The notes under the pieces are model-generated. The model was not told the DNA's origin and ran no database searches. It was given only the letters and a program-made list of their open reading frames with translations. Positions 1-5,622 of a stretch of 5,622 nucleotides of DNA are shown here, piece after piece (within the stretch, counting starts at the first letter, position 1; the number at the start of each line of letters is the position of its first letter). Source of the DNA: Deltaproteobacteria bacterium (GTDB taxonomy: Bacteria; Desulfobacterota; DSM-4660; Desulfatiglandales; B25-G16); contig JAGYMO010000023.1 in assembly GCA_018400255.1 (NCBI GenBank), forward strand, positions 1 through 5,622, in the 5' to 3' direction. Made by a program: the position numbers and the translations under genes.

Positions 1-222
1 CAAAAGTACTCCATCATTACCATGGGGTGCAGATAACAGTAAGTATCCTGCCAGAAGAAATATTTAGTCCTCATACAGTCTATATTCATTGGATTTGCAG
101 GCAGGTGTTTTATCGGTTGTATAATGAATTCTACTATAATTGATTAGGGTACGATAAAAAGTCAGGACGGTTTAGATAAAGGGGCAGAGTGTTGAAAGGC
201 ATAGCCTGCTCAGGACATTTAT
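1..222. other. Left-edge region downstream of the ATPase gene; possible end of a neighbouring gene
   Basis: No gene can be assigned. On the plus strand, frame 3 is open from the window edge to TGA at 141-143. It encodes 46 codons of protein-like composition (for example VQITVSILPEEIFSPHTVYI) and could be the C-terminus of a gene converging on the importer operon, or a decayed fragment. The exact antisense frame is also open from 143 to the edge and contains an ATG at 87-89, but without a convincing ribosome site. Bases 144-222 hold only short stems (AGGC/GCCT at 198-208, CCTG/CAGG at 205-214) and nothing that qualifies as an intrinsic terminator for the operon. Confidence 0.25.
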
Positions 223-1305
223 TTATAATAGTGTCATGCATTTCTGTGGGTTTATAAAGAGGTAAAGATCCTGCCCCTCTTCCTGAGGGATGTAGTGAGG
301 GATCTGAACCCTGACCATGGTTCCCTTTACATCCATGAAAAGGAAAAGGAAATTACCAAGATACGCCTTATTGATAATAGTCCCTTTAAAGACGTTTTCT
401 TTCTTTTCAGGTGGCTCTGCAAACACCTCTATATCCTCGGGCCTTATCGAGGCAAAAACATTATCTCCTGATCGTGCGCTTTGGGCTTTGGGCATAGTGC
501 AGGTCATCTTTTCACTAAATTCTGTTCTAACATAAACTAACGTTTTATCATCAAGGACCTTTGAGATTTCCCCAGGAATAAAATTCATCGTGCCTATAAA
601 ATCAGCAACAAATTTATTTGCTGGTTTTTGATATATCTCCTCGGCCGTTCCTATTTGTACAATGTTTCCTGAATCCATGACAGCGATTCTATCAGAGATG
701 ACCATGGCCTCTGCCTGGTCATGGGTGACGTAAACAGAGGTGATGCCCATGCGTCTTACCAGACTCTTGATTTCAAATCTCATCTTTTCTCTAAGCTTGG
801 CATCCAGGTTGCTTAATGGTTCATCCAGGAGCAATACCTTTGGGTTTCCAACGAGGGCCCTGGCAAGGGCTACCCGTTGTTGCTGGCCGCCACTTAATTG
901 ACTGGGGTATCTATCTTGAAGTCCACTTAAGCCTACTAATTCCAATACCTGCTGAGCCCTTTCCTGTATAATTTTCTTGGATATCTTCTGGATTTTCAAA
1001 CCGTAAATTATATTGTTAAATACCTTCATATGAGGCCATACCGCGTAGTTTTGAAAGACCATGCCAATTCCCCTTTTTGAGGGCTGAACAAATCCTTCCG
1101 AGAGCATTGGCTTTCCGTCAATAACGATGTCTCCCTCTTCCGGTCTTTCTAATCCGGCTATGCAGCGCAAGGTGGTTGTCTTGCCACATCCGCTGGGACC
1201 AAGGAGTGTCAGCATTTCTCCCTTGATCACCTCAAGCTGTACATGATTAACCGCTACTGTGTTTTTGAAGCGTTTGAACAGGTTCTTTATCTCTATGAAT
1301 GCCAT
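223..1305 (-). CDS. ABC importer ATPase (FbpC/PotA-like) with C-terminal TOBE domain
   Basis: This is the cytoplasmic ATP-hydrolysing subunit (360 residues) that powers the importer by docking on the permease EAA loops. All nucleotide-binding motifs are intact: Walker A GPSGCGKTT (36-44), Q-loop Q85 in VFQNYAVWPHM, signature LSGGQQQ (137-143), Walker B VLLLDEP (157-163), D-loop SNLD (165-168) and switch histidine H195 in VTHDQ. Residues about 240-355 form the C-terminal extension typical of the MalK/PotA/FbpC group, with ASIRPEDIEVF (285-295) marking a TOBE-type domain that can bind regulators or effectors. Length is normal for the family. The start ATG has AAGGAG at 1315-1320, 9 bases upstream. 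It is the last gene of the binding protein-permease-ATPase set, and no convincing intrinsic terminator follows. FbpC-like enzymes serve iron, phosphonate and other substrates, so the motif set proves an importer ATPase but not the cargo. Confidence 0.94.
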   Translation of the reverse strand: MAFIEIKNLFKRFKNTVAVNHVQLEVIKGEMLTLLGPSGCGKTTTLRCIAGLERPEEGDIVIDGKPMLSEGFVQPSKRGIGMVFQNYAVWPHMKVFNNIIYGLKIQKISKKIIQERAQQVLELVGLSGLQDRYPSQLSGGQQQRVALARALVGNPKVLLLDEPLSNLDAKLREKMRFEIKSLVRRMGITSVYVTHDQAEAMVISDRIAVMDSGNIVQIGTAEEIYQKPANKFVADFIGTMNFIPGEISKVLDDKTLVYVRTEFSEKMTCTMPKAQSARSGDNVFASIRPEDIEVFAEPPEKKENVFKGTIINKAYLGNFLFLFMDVKGTMVRVQIPHYIPQEEGQDLYLFINPQKCMTLL

Positions 1306-1376
1306 TAAATTTGTCTCCTTACATGAGCACCTGATGTTTTTACATATTTACACGCATTATTGGCTATATAATGTTT
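1306..1376. other. 71-base permease-ATPase spacer with two small inverted repeats
   Basis: CATTAT/ATAATG (1355-1360, 1368-1373) forms a 6-bp AT stem just after the permease stop. ACATGAG/CTGATGT (1321-1327, 1331-1337) forms an imperfect stem, with one mismatch and a CAC loop, directly against the AAGGAG ribosome site (1315-1320) of the ATPase gene. Both are weak. The second could mildly modulate ATPase translation. No promoter of quality is visible, which supports cotranscription with the permease gene. Confidence 0.3.
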
Positions 1377-3053
1377 TTATGTGCCTCCAGGGCCCCAAGC
1401 TGCCTTAAGAATACCCCCGCCGATTCTTGATATTATCAGAAGAAGGATAAAGGTAATCACAATCATTAAAAAGGCCATGGCAGCGGCTATACCAAACTCC
1501 ATGCCGCGGTGCCAGTTCAAATAGATCCCAATAGGTAATGTCTCCCAACCTCCTCTATAAAGGAATATGGCCGTGGAAATTTCCTGAAATGCCATGATGA
1601 AAAACATGACGACGCCAACAAGCACCCCTTTTATTAATAAGGGCAGCGATATATTAAAAAAAGTTCTGATTTTTCCCGCACCTGATACCTCAGAGGCCTC
1701 CTCAAGCGAGATGTCCAACTGGAGATATGAGGAGTGAGCCATACGTAAAAAGTATGGCAGCCTCCGCGCAAAGAGGGCCAATGGCATAATGATCCAATGC
1801 GTCGCCAAGGGAATGCCGTGCCAGAATGCCAGGAGGTAACTCACGCCGACTGCTATGCCTGGAAAGGCAAGCATTAGTGTAATTACAAAGTCAAGGGCAT
1901 TTCTCCCTGGAACACGGGTTCGCACAATGATATAAGACGCTGGCAGCCCAAATGTAATGCCGAAAGCCAGGGCTATGGCGCTGAAGACAAATGAGTTCTG
2001 TATAAGCAGCGGGGATTCCATAAGGATGAGTTTAAAATTTTCCAAGGTCCAATATGTGGGGAATGGCTCAAGGACCCATCTCCTGGAGAAAGCGGCCAAT
2101 CCCAGTACGATCGGTATCAGCAGGACAAGGCAGGCGATAAAAATCAAGTACAGGTAAGCACCTAATTTTATCAATCCACCTGGCTCTATTACCCTTCCCT
2201 CAGACGTTGTACCTTTTGAAAGCCCTGTGTATTTTTTCCGTTCAACCCACCACCTGGCGAGCAAAAAAATACTAATGCAAACTATGGAGGATACAACTAC
2301 TGCCACGATACCCATGTACTTGCGGTGTACATCCGTAAAGTGATAGGCGATGTTGATGTAAGAAACCGAGGGAAGAAAGTCAACCTGCCCCAAAATCAAA
2401 GGCGTGAGCCAATCTGTAAAGGGCCACAGAAATACAATTACAGCGCCTGCCAAATAACTTGGAGTGCAAAGGGGCAAAGATACAGTGAGAAATCTCCGAA
2501 AGCCACTTGCCCCCTCAACTTCGGCGGCTTCTTCAAAAGATGGGTCTATGGTGGTAAAACCCGCAGAAAGACCAAGGACAATAAAAGGGAGCATATGTAG
2601 AGACTGGATGAATACGAGTCCATGCAGTCCATAGATGAAATTTATGGGCTGCTCGATCAACCCTGTGTCCATGAGAAGCAGGTTTAGGGTTCCATACTTG
2701 CCAAAAAAGATGACGAATGCGAAGACGCCGGCATAGGCAGGCAGAACAATCGGTAAAAGGATAAGGGCCGTAAAAACCGTCTTTCCCCAGTGCCGATATC
2801 TCGCCAAAATATACGCCAGGGGAACTCCAAATAAGGTAGTGGTCACGAGCACAAGCAAGCTCAGCAAGACTGTATTTCCAAAGGTTTTAAGATAATAGGT
2901 ATCCTGGAAGAATTCCAGGTAATTTCTTAAACCCCAGCTGCTGGTATCAGCGATTTTAAAGCTTTCAAGCACCAGAAATGAAAGCGGGTAGATTACAAGG
3001 AAGGCAATAATCAACCAAAGGACTGCCGTCAAAGATAAATTGCCGCGAGACAT
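1377..3053 (-). CDS. ABC importer permease, two fused membrane domains (FbpB/AfuB-like)
   Basis: This inner-membrane protein of 558 residues forms the translocation channel. It contains two tandem BPD_transp_1 domains, so one chain supplies both halves of the pore, as in FbpB/SfuB-type iron(III) permeases. Hydrophobic segments are dense at about 10-30, 60-84, 94-118, 140-163, 200-220 and 247-268 in the first half, and 297-321, 353-377, 387-410, 416-430, 472-492 and 520-541 in the second. Each half carries the EAA loop that docks on the ATPase: EEAAEVEGASGFRRFLTVSL (174-193) and EEASEVSGAGKIRTFFNISL (451-470), each followed by P. Both keep the EAA, Gly and LP landmarks. A hydrophilic linker (about 269-293) joins the halves. 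The ATG has AAGGA at 3064-3068 about 10 bases upstream, within an A-rich stretch just after the intercistronic hairpin. The gap to the binding-protein gene is 96 bases and to the ATPase gene 71, consistent with one operon. Substrate specificity is not readable from this subunit. Confidence 0.93.
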   Translation of the reverse strand: MSRGNLSLTAVLWLIIAFLVIYPLSFLVLESFKIADTSSWGLRNYLEFFQDTYYLKTFGNTVLLSLLVLVTTTLFGVPLAYILARYRHWGKTVFTALILLPIVLPAYAGVFAFVIFFGKYGTLNLLLMDTGLIEQPINFIYGLHGLVFIQSLHMLPFIVLGLSAGFTTIDPSFEEAAEVEGASGFRRFLTVSLPLCTPSYLAGAVIVFLWPFTDWLTPLILGQVDFLPSVSYINIAYHFTDVHRKYMGIVAVVVSSIVCISIFLLARWWVERKKYTGLSKGTTSEGRVIEPGGLIKLGAYLYLIFIACLVLLIPIVLGLAAFSRRWVLEPFPTYWTLENFKLILMESPLLIQNSFVFSAIALAFGITFGLPASYIIVRTRVPGRNALDFVITLMLAFPGIAVGVSYLLAFWHGIPLATHWIIMPLALFARRLPYFLRMAHSSYLQLDISLEEASEVSGAGKIRTFFNISLPLLIKGVLVGVVMFFIMAFQEISTAIFLYRGGWETLPIGIYLNWHRGMEFGIAAAMAFLMIVITFILLLIISRIGGGILKAAWGPGGT

Positions 3054-3076
3054 ACTGGATTTTTCCTTTTTTGTTA

Positions 3077-3126
3077 ATTACATGATGTGTTAGTGGACAT
3101 TGGCTCCACAATACACATCATGTAAT
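3077..3126. repeat. Strong inverted repeat (hairpin) between binding-protein and permease genes
   Basis: Arms ATTACATGATGTGT (3077-3090) and ACACATCATGTAAT (3113-3126) are exact reverse complements over 14 bases. After a small internal bulge (TA against AAT), a second 5-bp stem GTGGA/TCCAC (3093-3097, 3105-3109) closes on a 7-base loop, CATTGGC. The mRNA would fold into a hairpin of about 19 bp, starting 23 bases after the binding-protein stop and ending 23 bases before the permease ATG. On the operon strand it is followed by TAACAAAAAAGG, with no U-run, so it is not a standard terminator. By analogy with the malE-malF intercistronic region, it likely protects or delimits the 3' end of the binding-protein message. 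It could also be a mobile palindromic (REP or MITE-like) unit. Confidence 0.85.
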
Positions 3127-3149
3127 ACAGGTCTTATGTACTTCTGCCT

Positions 3150-4451
3150 TTAAGGCGTAACAAGCAGGGCGCGTGCCTTTGAGGCAGCCAGGCGTGCTTC
3201 CGCATATTTTCCGTCTACCTCAAAGAGATTTCTTGCCTCTTTTATCTTTGCCTCAGCCTTGGCTGCATCTATCTTTGCATCCTTTGCCGCCTTAACTTCT
3301 CCCTCAACTTCCTCGATCAGGAAAAGGCTGCTCTTTAATTCACCCCATTTTCTGTAGATCTCATACTCATAGTAACGGTTTACGTCATCCCATCTCTTGG
3401 CGGCGAGGTCAAGGTCGTATTCAATAAACCCTACATCCAGATCCCAGAATGAATCAACTCCCAGCGCTTTTTTGGCATGTGTGGCCATTTCAAAGCCTTC
3501 CTTTTCCCACTCGGAGAACTTAATATCTGTTCTAGCCGCAAAGTACCGGCCATCCAGCACGCATTTTTGCCCCTCCATGGTGAAAAGCCAGTCCAGAAAG
3601 ATTTTTCCAATCGCTTCGTTGGGTGCACCTTTCAACAATGCCACGGCCTCCGGGACCAGGATTGTTTTTTCAGGGAGCAAGTCACGTATTGGATAGCCAT
3701 CTTTACGCGCGGCCATTGCATTCATTTGGGGCTGAGCTACCCCGATGGGGATCTCTCCGCGGGCTACTAATTGGGTTGTATCCGTACTGCCTGTAGAAAA
3801 CCGGGCCAACTGCGCCGCTAAAAGCCTTAGATATGCCCATGCTTCCTTTTCCCCGAATGCCTGTATGAGGATTTCAACAGCTTCATGCATTGTGCCTGAG
3901 GCGTAAGGCAAAGTATAGACGATGCTGCCCCTGTAAATGGGGTTCAACAGATCGCGCCATGTTTTTGGTGCCGGTAGTCTGAGTTTCTTCAACACCTTTT
4001 CGTTGTAAAGGTTGGTAACGATCCAGGGCGCGAAGCATGTCCAATAATATTCTGCATCCTTTACCTTCATGCCGTGCCATTCCGCTGGAACCTTATCCCA
4101 ATCCTTTGGTTTATAAGGAACAATGAGTCCTTCTTTCATCAAGAGTTCGTGTGCCGGAGCGCCTGCCCCCAGGAAAATATCGGCATCAGGCTTTCCGCCC
4201 CAGGCCCTTACCTTGTCAACACATACCGGCCATCCGCCCGGGTGTACAAAGGTGATATCGATGTCCTTTCCGTATGTCTTTTTATAGTAAGTCTTGAATC
4301 CCTTATTAAGGCTATCGGATAATTCTTTGTAAACCGGGCCGACCCAGCCTATCTTATCCTTGGCCTGCACATCTGATGCAAAGGCAGCCAAAACTATAAG
4401 CATCATTGAACAAGCCGCAAAAATTGCCGTAATTTTGATTGTTTTTCTCAT
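3150..4451 (-). CDS. Periplasmic substrate-binding protein of an Fbp/Afu-type ABC importer, with helical C-terminal tail
   Basis: This 433-residue protein would capture the ligand in the periplasm and deliver it to the permease encoded next. Residues 1-30 form a signal peptide: basic MRKTIK, a hydrophobic core, then VQA before K31 as the signal-peptidase-I site. C14 sits too early in the hydrophobic core to be a convincing lipobox. The core (about 33-365) follows family-1/AfuA-like binding proteins: PDADIFLGAGAPA (88-100), LMKEGLIVPY (104-113), LPAPKTWRDLLNP (159-171), YASGTMHEA (183-191) and ARGEIPIGVAQPQ (230-242). Canonical ferric-binding proteins carry a Tyr-Tyr pair after the GE..IG segment, where this one appears to have Q242-M243, so iron is doubtful. 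Relatives bind sugar phosphates, phosphonates or Fe(III). Residues about 371-433 are an extra Ala/Lys/Glu-rich helical tail; the usual length is about 340. The ATG has AAGGAG at 4458-4463, 6 bases upstream. It is the first of three co-directional genes. Family is confident, ligand unknown. Confidence 0.87.
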   Translation of the reverse strand: MRKTIKITAIFAACSMMLIVLAAFASDVQAKDKIGWVGPVYKELSDSLNKGFKTYYKKTYGKDIDITFVHPGGWPVCVDKVRAWGGKPDADIFLGAGAPAHELLMKEGLIVPYKPKDWDKVPAEWHGMKVKDAEYYWTCFAPWIVTNLYNEKVLKKLRLPAPKTWRDLLNPIYRGSIVYTLPYASGTMHEAVEILIQAFGEKEAWAYLRLLAAQLARFSTGSTDTTQLVARGEIPIGVAQPQMNAMAARKDGYPIRDLLPEKTILVPEAVALLKGAPNEAIGKIFLDWLFTMEGQKCVLDGRYFAARTDIKFSEWEKEGFEMATHAKKALGVDSFWDLDVGFIEYDLDLAAKRWDDVNRYYEYEIYRKWGELKSSLFLIEEVEGEVKAAKDAKIDAAKAEAKIKEARNLFEVDGKYAEARLAASKARALLVTP

Positions 4452-4517
4452 CGTAATCTCCTTTCTGCTGACATTATTATCTTTTAATCAAAAGTTTTTT
4501 AAATTTCTGCGCTTTTC

Positions 4518-4577
4518 TTAAAAGTTTGCCTTTTTAACTGAAATGCCAACAACCTTTATAATAATTTTCCCGGGCAT
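4518..4577 (-). CDS. Possible 19-residue leader peptide upstream of the binding-protein gene
   Basis: Inside the predicted leader, AGGAGGTGAT is a 10-base perfect complement to the 16S rRNA 3' end (AGGAGG at 4580-4585). An ATG at 4577 overlaps the end of it, opening the frame MPGKIIIKVVGISVKKANF before TAA. The AGGAGG-to-ATG gap is only 2 bases, but the GAGG of the preceding AAGAGG would give a workable 5. The peptide is basic and hydrophobic, with no recognisable family and no obvious run of regulatory codons. It may be a translated leader, a ribosome standby or stabilising site, or an accident. The stop lies 66 bases upstream of the binding-protein ATG. Confidence 0.3.
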   Translation of the reverse strand: MPGKIIIKVVGISVKKANF

Positions 4578-4633
4578 CACCTCCTCTTAATAATGATATG
4601 CTAAAGATTAAGGTGTAAAAATTGGGTTTTTTA

Positions 4634-4662
4634 ACCATAGATAAATGATTTATTTTTGTCAA
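4634..4662 (-). promoter_or_regulatory. Sigma70-type promoter for the ABC importer operon
   Basis: On the minus strand a perfect -35 box TTGACA (4657-4662) is followed, after exactly 17 bases, by TATGGT (4634-4639), which matches 4 of 6 positions of TATAAT. Transcription would start near 4627, giving a leader of about 175 bases before the binding-protein ATG at 4451. The placement, 160 bases after the larA stop and upstream of the importer genes, suggests that the importer is transcribed independently of larA. Read by eye; no start site is known. Confidence 0.6.
4641..4653. promoter_or_regulatory. 13-base palindrome filling the promoter spacer, candidate operator
   Basis: ATAAATGATTTAT is a perfect inverted repeat (ATAAAT, one central base, ATTTAT) lying wholly within the 17-base spacer between the -10 and -35 boxes of the importer promoter. 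A dimeric regulator bound here would block RNA polymerase. It resembles the 6-1-6 layout of metal-responsive operators but matches the Fur consensus (GATAATGATAATCATTATC) poorly. An AT-rich palindrome of this size can also occur by chance in such DNA, so the operator role is inferred from position. Confidence 0.3.
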
Positions 4663-4821
4663 TTTAAAATCACCACGTCATGAAGAACCCCACATTTTAC
4701 TGTATAAGGCAACCATGGCCAAAAATTATGCTTTTATTATCGTTTAGGGCTCGTTTAATGAGCATTTTTTTGAAAAGATGTGTAAACAGCTAAAAAGAGT
4801 TCGCCTTTATGATAGGGAAAA

Positions 4822-5622
4822 CTAAATTATAGGCAGTATAATTCCCCCTGAGGGTATGATATGAACATCTGGATGAGGGCACATAGTTCGACTAATTTCA
4901 AAGGCCTGTTTCAAATTTTGTGCATACATAAAGCCCATTTTTTCAGCCTGTTCCCTTTCTATATCCCTTGAAACGAGGATTATAGTAAATCTATCCTGGA
5001 TTGTAAGTGTTATGCCTAATGCCATATTGAAATCGACAGCGCCTTCATCCATAATTAAACGCTTTTCATTGAAGTGCTCCATGACGGCCTTTGATAGGCC
5101 TCCCGTATGAAGTGAGCGAAAGGATTCAAAACTACCTATAAATTCGTCGGTAAGGTTGCTCTTGCAGTCTGCGGCAAGGATTATACAACCACCTTCTTTA
5201 GTTACCATTGATGCAGGTACAAGGGGTTTTACAACCTGTGGCCCATCAGAATAGGGGAATGATGTTATGATTGTTAGATCTGATTTAGAGGGAAATTTTT
5301 GAGATAGTATCTTCTTGCTTTTTTTTATACCGAATAAATGAGCCTTAACGGGGTCTCCGCTTACCACTTCATAGACATGGTCGCCCTGATCAAGGATAGT
5401 GTTGATTATATAATTAAGGCCTGTTTTTTTTGCTACGGCGCATACCTCCTCATAGAAGATATTGCCACCTGTTTTCCCTAAAGCTGTACCCTCGTGAAAG
5501 GTCCATTTCATATGGTGCTCAAGTATTGAGTCAAAATCAGAGATACCTGGGAAGGCTATTTTACCTCCCCCACCAAATCCATTCAATGGGTGAGGAATGA
5601 TAGAACCTATTCCTATCTTAAA
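4822..5622 (-). CDS. larA: LarA-family nickel-pincer racemase/epimerase, 5' end beyond the window
   Basis: This is the C-terminal 266 residues of a LarA (DUF2088) protein. The family racemises or epimerises 2-hydroxy acids such as lactate, in the cytoplasm, using a nickel-pincer (PTTN) cofactor. The frame stays open through base 5622, and the edge residues read FKIGIGSIIPHPLNGFGGGG followed by K, a family signature. By spacing, the PH histidine, that lysine and the second H of LEHH (16 residues later) match H174, K184 (cofactor attachment) and H200 (nickel ligand) of Lactobacillus plantarum LarA. A later PQVVK fits the active-site Q/K pair near 295/298. The C-terminus ends naturally in GGIILPII before TAG, and the fragment matches a protein of about 425 residues, so roughly 160 N-terminal residues are missing. 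The TTG near 5586 is an internal Leu codon, not a start. The cofactor genes larB, larC and larE are not visible. The family assignment is firm; the substrate (lactate or another hydroxy acid) cannot be told. Confidence 0.9.
   Translation of the reverse strand, partial: FKIGIGSIIPHPLNGFGGGGKIAFPGISDFDSILEHHMKWTFHEGTALGKTGGNIFYEEVCAVAKKTGLNYIINTILDQGDHVYEVVSGDPVKAHLFGIKKSKKILSQKFPSKSDLTIITSFPYSDGPQVVKPLVPASMVTKEGGCIILAADCKSNLTDEFIGSFESFRSLHTGGLSKAVMEHFNEKRLIMDEGAVDFNMALGITLTIQDRFTIILVSRDIEREQAEKMGFMYAQNLKQAFEISRTMCPHPDVHIIPSGGIILPII

Larger units (their letters stand above)
4452..4821. other. 370-base AT-rich gap between larA and the importer operon
   Basis: This gap carries the importer promoter (4634-4662), its spacer palindrome (4641-4653), a leader with a strong Shine-Dalgarno and mini-ORF (4518-4588), and the binding-protein ribosome site (4458-4463). 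Between the larA stop and the promoter (4663-4821) I see no gene and no clear intrinsic terminator on the minus strand. The only hairpin there (GCTCG/TGAGC, 4749-4763) is followed by a T-tract on the plus strand only. Two A/T hairpins with CTTTT/AAAAG stems near 4481-4494 and 4511-4523 are too weak to interpret. I recognise no known riboswitch class. Confidence 0.6.

Noticed and set aside
1354..1379. CATTAT/ATAATG stem followed by TTTTT on the plus strand
   Set aside because: The stem is all weak A/T pairs except one, and the orientation is opposite to every gene here. It sits inside the operon spacer.
2325..2600. Plus-strand open frame of 91 codons inside the permease gene
   Set aside because: It is antisense to a well-supported membrane protein with intact EAA loops. 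Its product is a low-complexity basic peptide with no recognisable motif and no ribosome site of note.
3397..3770. Two overlapping plus-strand open frames inside the binding-protein gene
   Set aside because: They are shadows of the binding-protein coding sequence. Their translations are Ser/Pro/Phe-rich and resemble no protein family.
4400..4451. Possible lipoprotein signal (FAAC at residues 11-14 of the binding protein)
   Set aside because: Cysteine 14 is followed by a further hydrophobic run and a clean VQA cleavage site at residue 30. A lipobox would need a longer hydrophobic stretch before the cysteine and usually Leu at -3.
4565..4600. Fur-box-like segment AATAATGAT near 4589-4597
   Set aside because: Only one half of the Fur consensus is approximated. 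The other half (ATGCTAAAG) does not match, and the site lies downstream of the predicted start of transcription.
4663..4735. 12-codon minus-strand frame starting at an ATG within GGCCATGGTTGCC
   Set aside because: It has no ribosome binding site, ends after 12 codons and lies upstream of the importer promoter.
4749..4771. Hairpin GCTCG-TTTAA-TGAGC followed by ATTTTTTT, like an intrinsic terminator
   Set aside because: The T-tract follows the stem only on the plus strand, where no gene ends nearby. On the larA strand the hairpin is followed by CCTAAACG, and the stem has only 5 pairs including a G-T wobble.

Overview
The window holds four protein genes, all on the minus strand, so they are read from right to left. 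At the right edge is the C-terminal two thirds of a LarA-type nickel-pincer racemase/epimerase (DUF2088 family). Its start lies outside the window. After a 370-base AT-rich gap comes a three-gene ABC importer: a periplasmic substrate-binding protein, a double-length permease and an ATPase. The order and type match the Fbp/Afu/Fut (ferric iron / 2-aminoethylphosphonate / sugar-phosphate) branch. The last 222 bases at the left edge contain no gene that can be assigned.

The organism looks like a Gram-negative bacterium. The binding protein has a classic signal-peptidase-I signal rather than a lipobox, so it is probably free in a periplasm. Base composition is moderate by eye, with AT-rich intergenic DNA, and a LarA homologue fits an anaerobic or facultative lifestyle. 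A sulfate-reducing or syntrophic deltaproteobacterial (Desulfobacterota) source would fit, but that is a guess from gene content. There are no rRNA, tRNA, CRISPR or transposase genes to place it.

The importer appears to be one operon with its own promoter. A good sigma70-type promoter (TTGACA, 17 bases, TATGGT) sits about 180 bases upstream of the binding-protein gene. A 13-base AT-rich palindrome fills its spacer, and a leader with a strong Shine-Dalgarno and a 19-codon reading frame follows it. Each of the three genes has its own ribosome binding site. A very strong hairpin (14 bp perfect outer stem) lies between the binding-protein and permease genes. It has no T-tract on the operon strand, so it looks like an mRNA-stabilising or processing element that would raise the binding protein over the membrane subunits.

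The binding protein differs from canonical ferric-binding proteins in two ways. The position where FbpA carries its iron-binding tyrosine pair appears to hold other residues, and a charged Ala/Lys/Glu-rich helical tail of about 60 residues is added at the C-terminus. Together with the adjacent LarA homologue, this makes an organic anion (for example a 2-hydroxy acid) a reasonable alternative to iron as the substrate. That is a hypothesis, not a demonstration. I found no clearly new multi-gene system. The items most worth a second look are the tailed binding protein, its leader region and the intercistronic hairpin.
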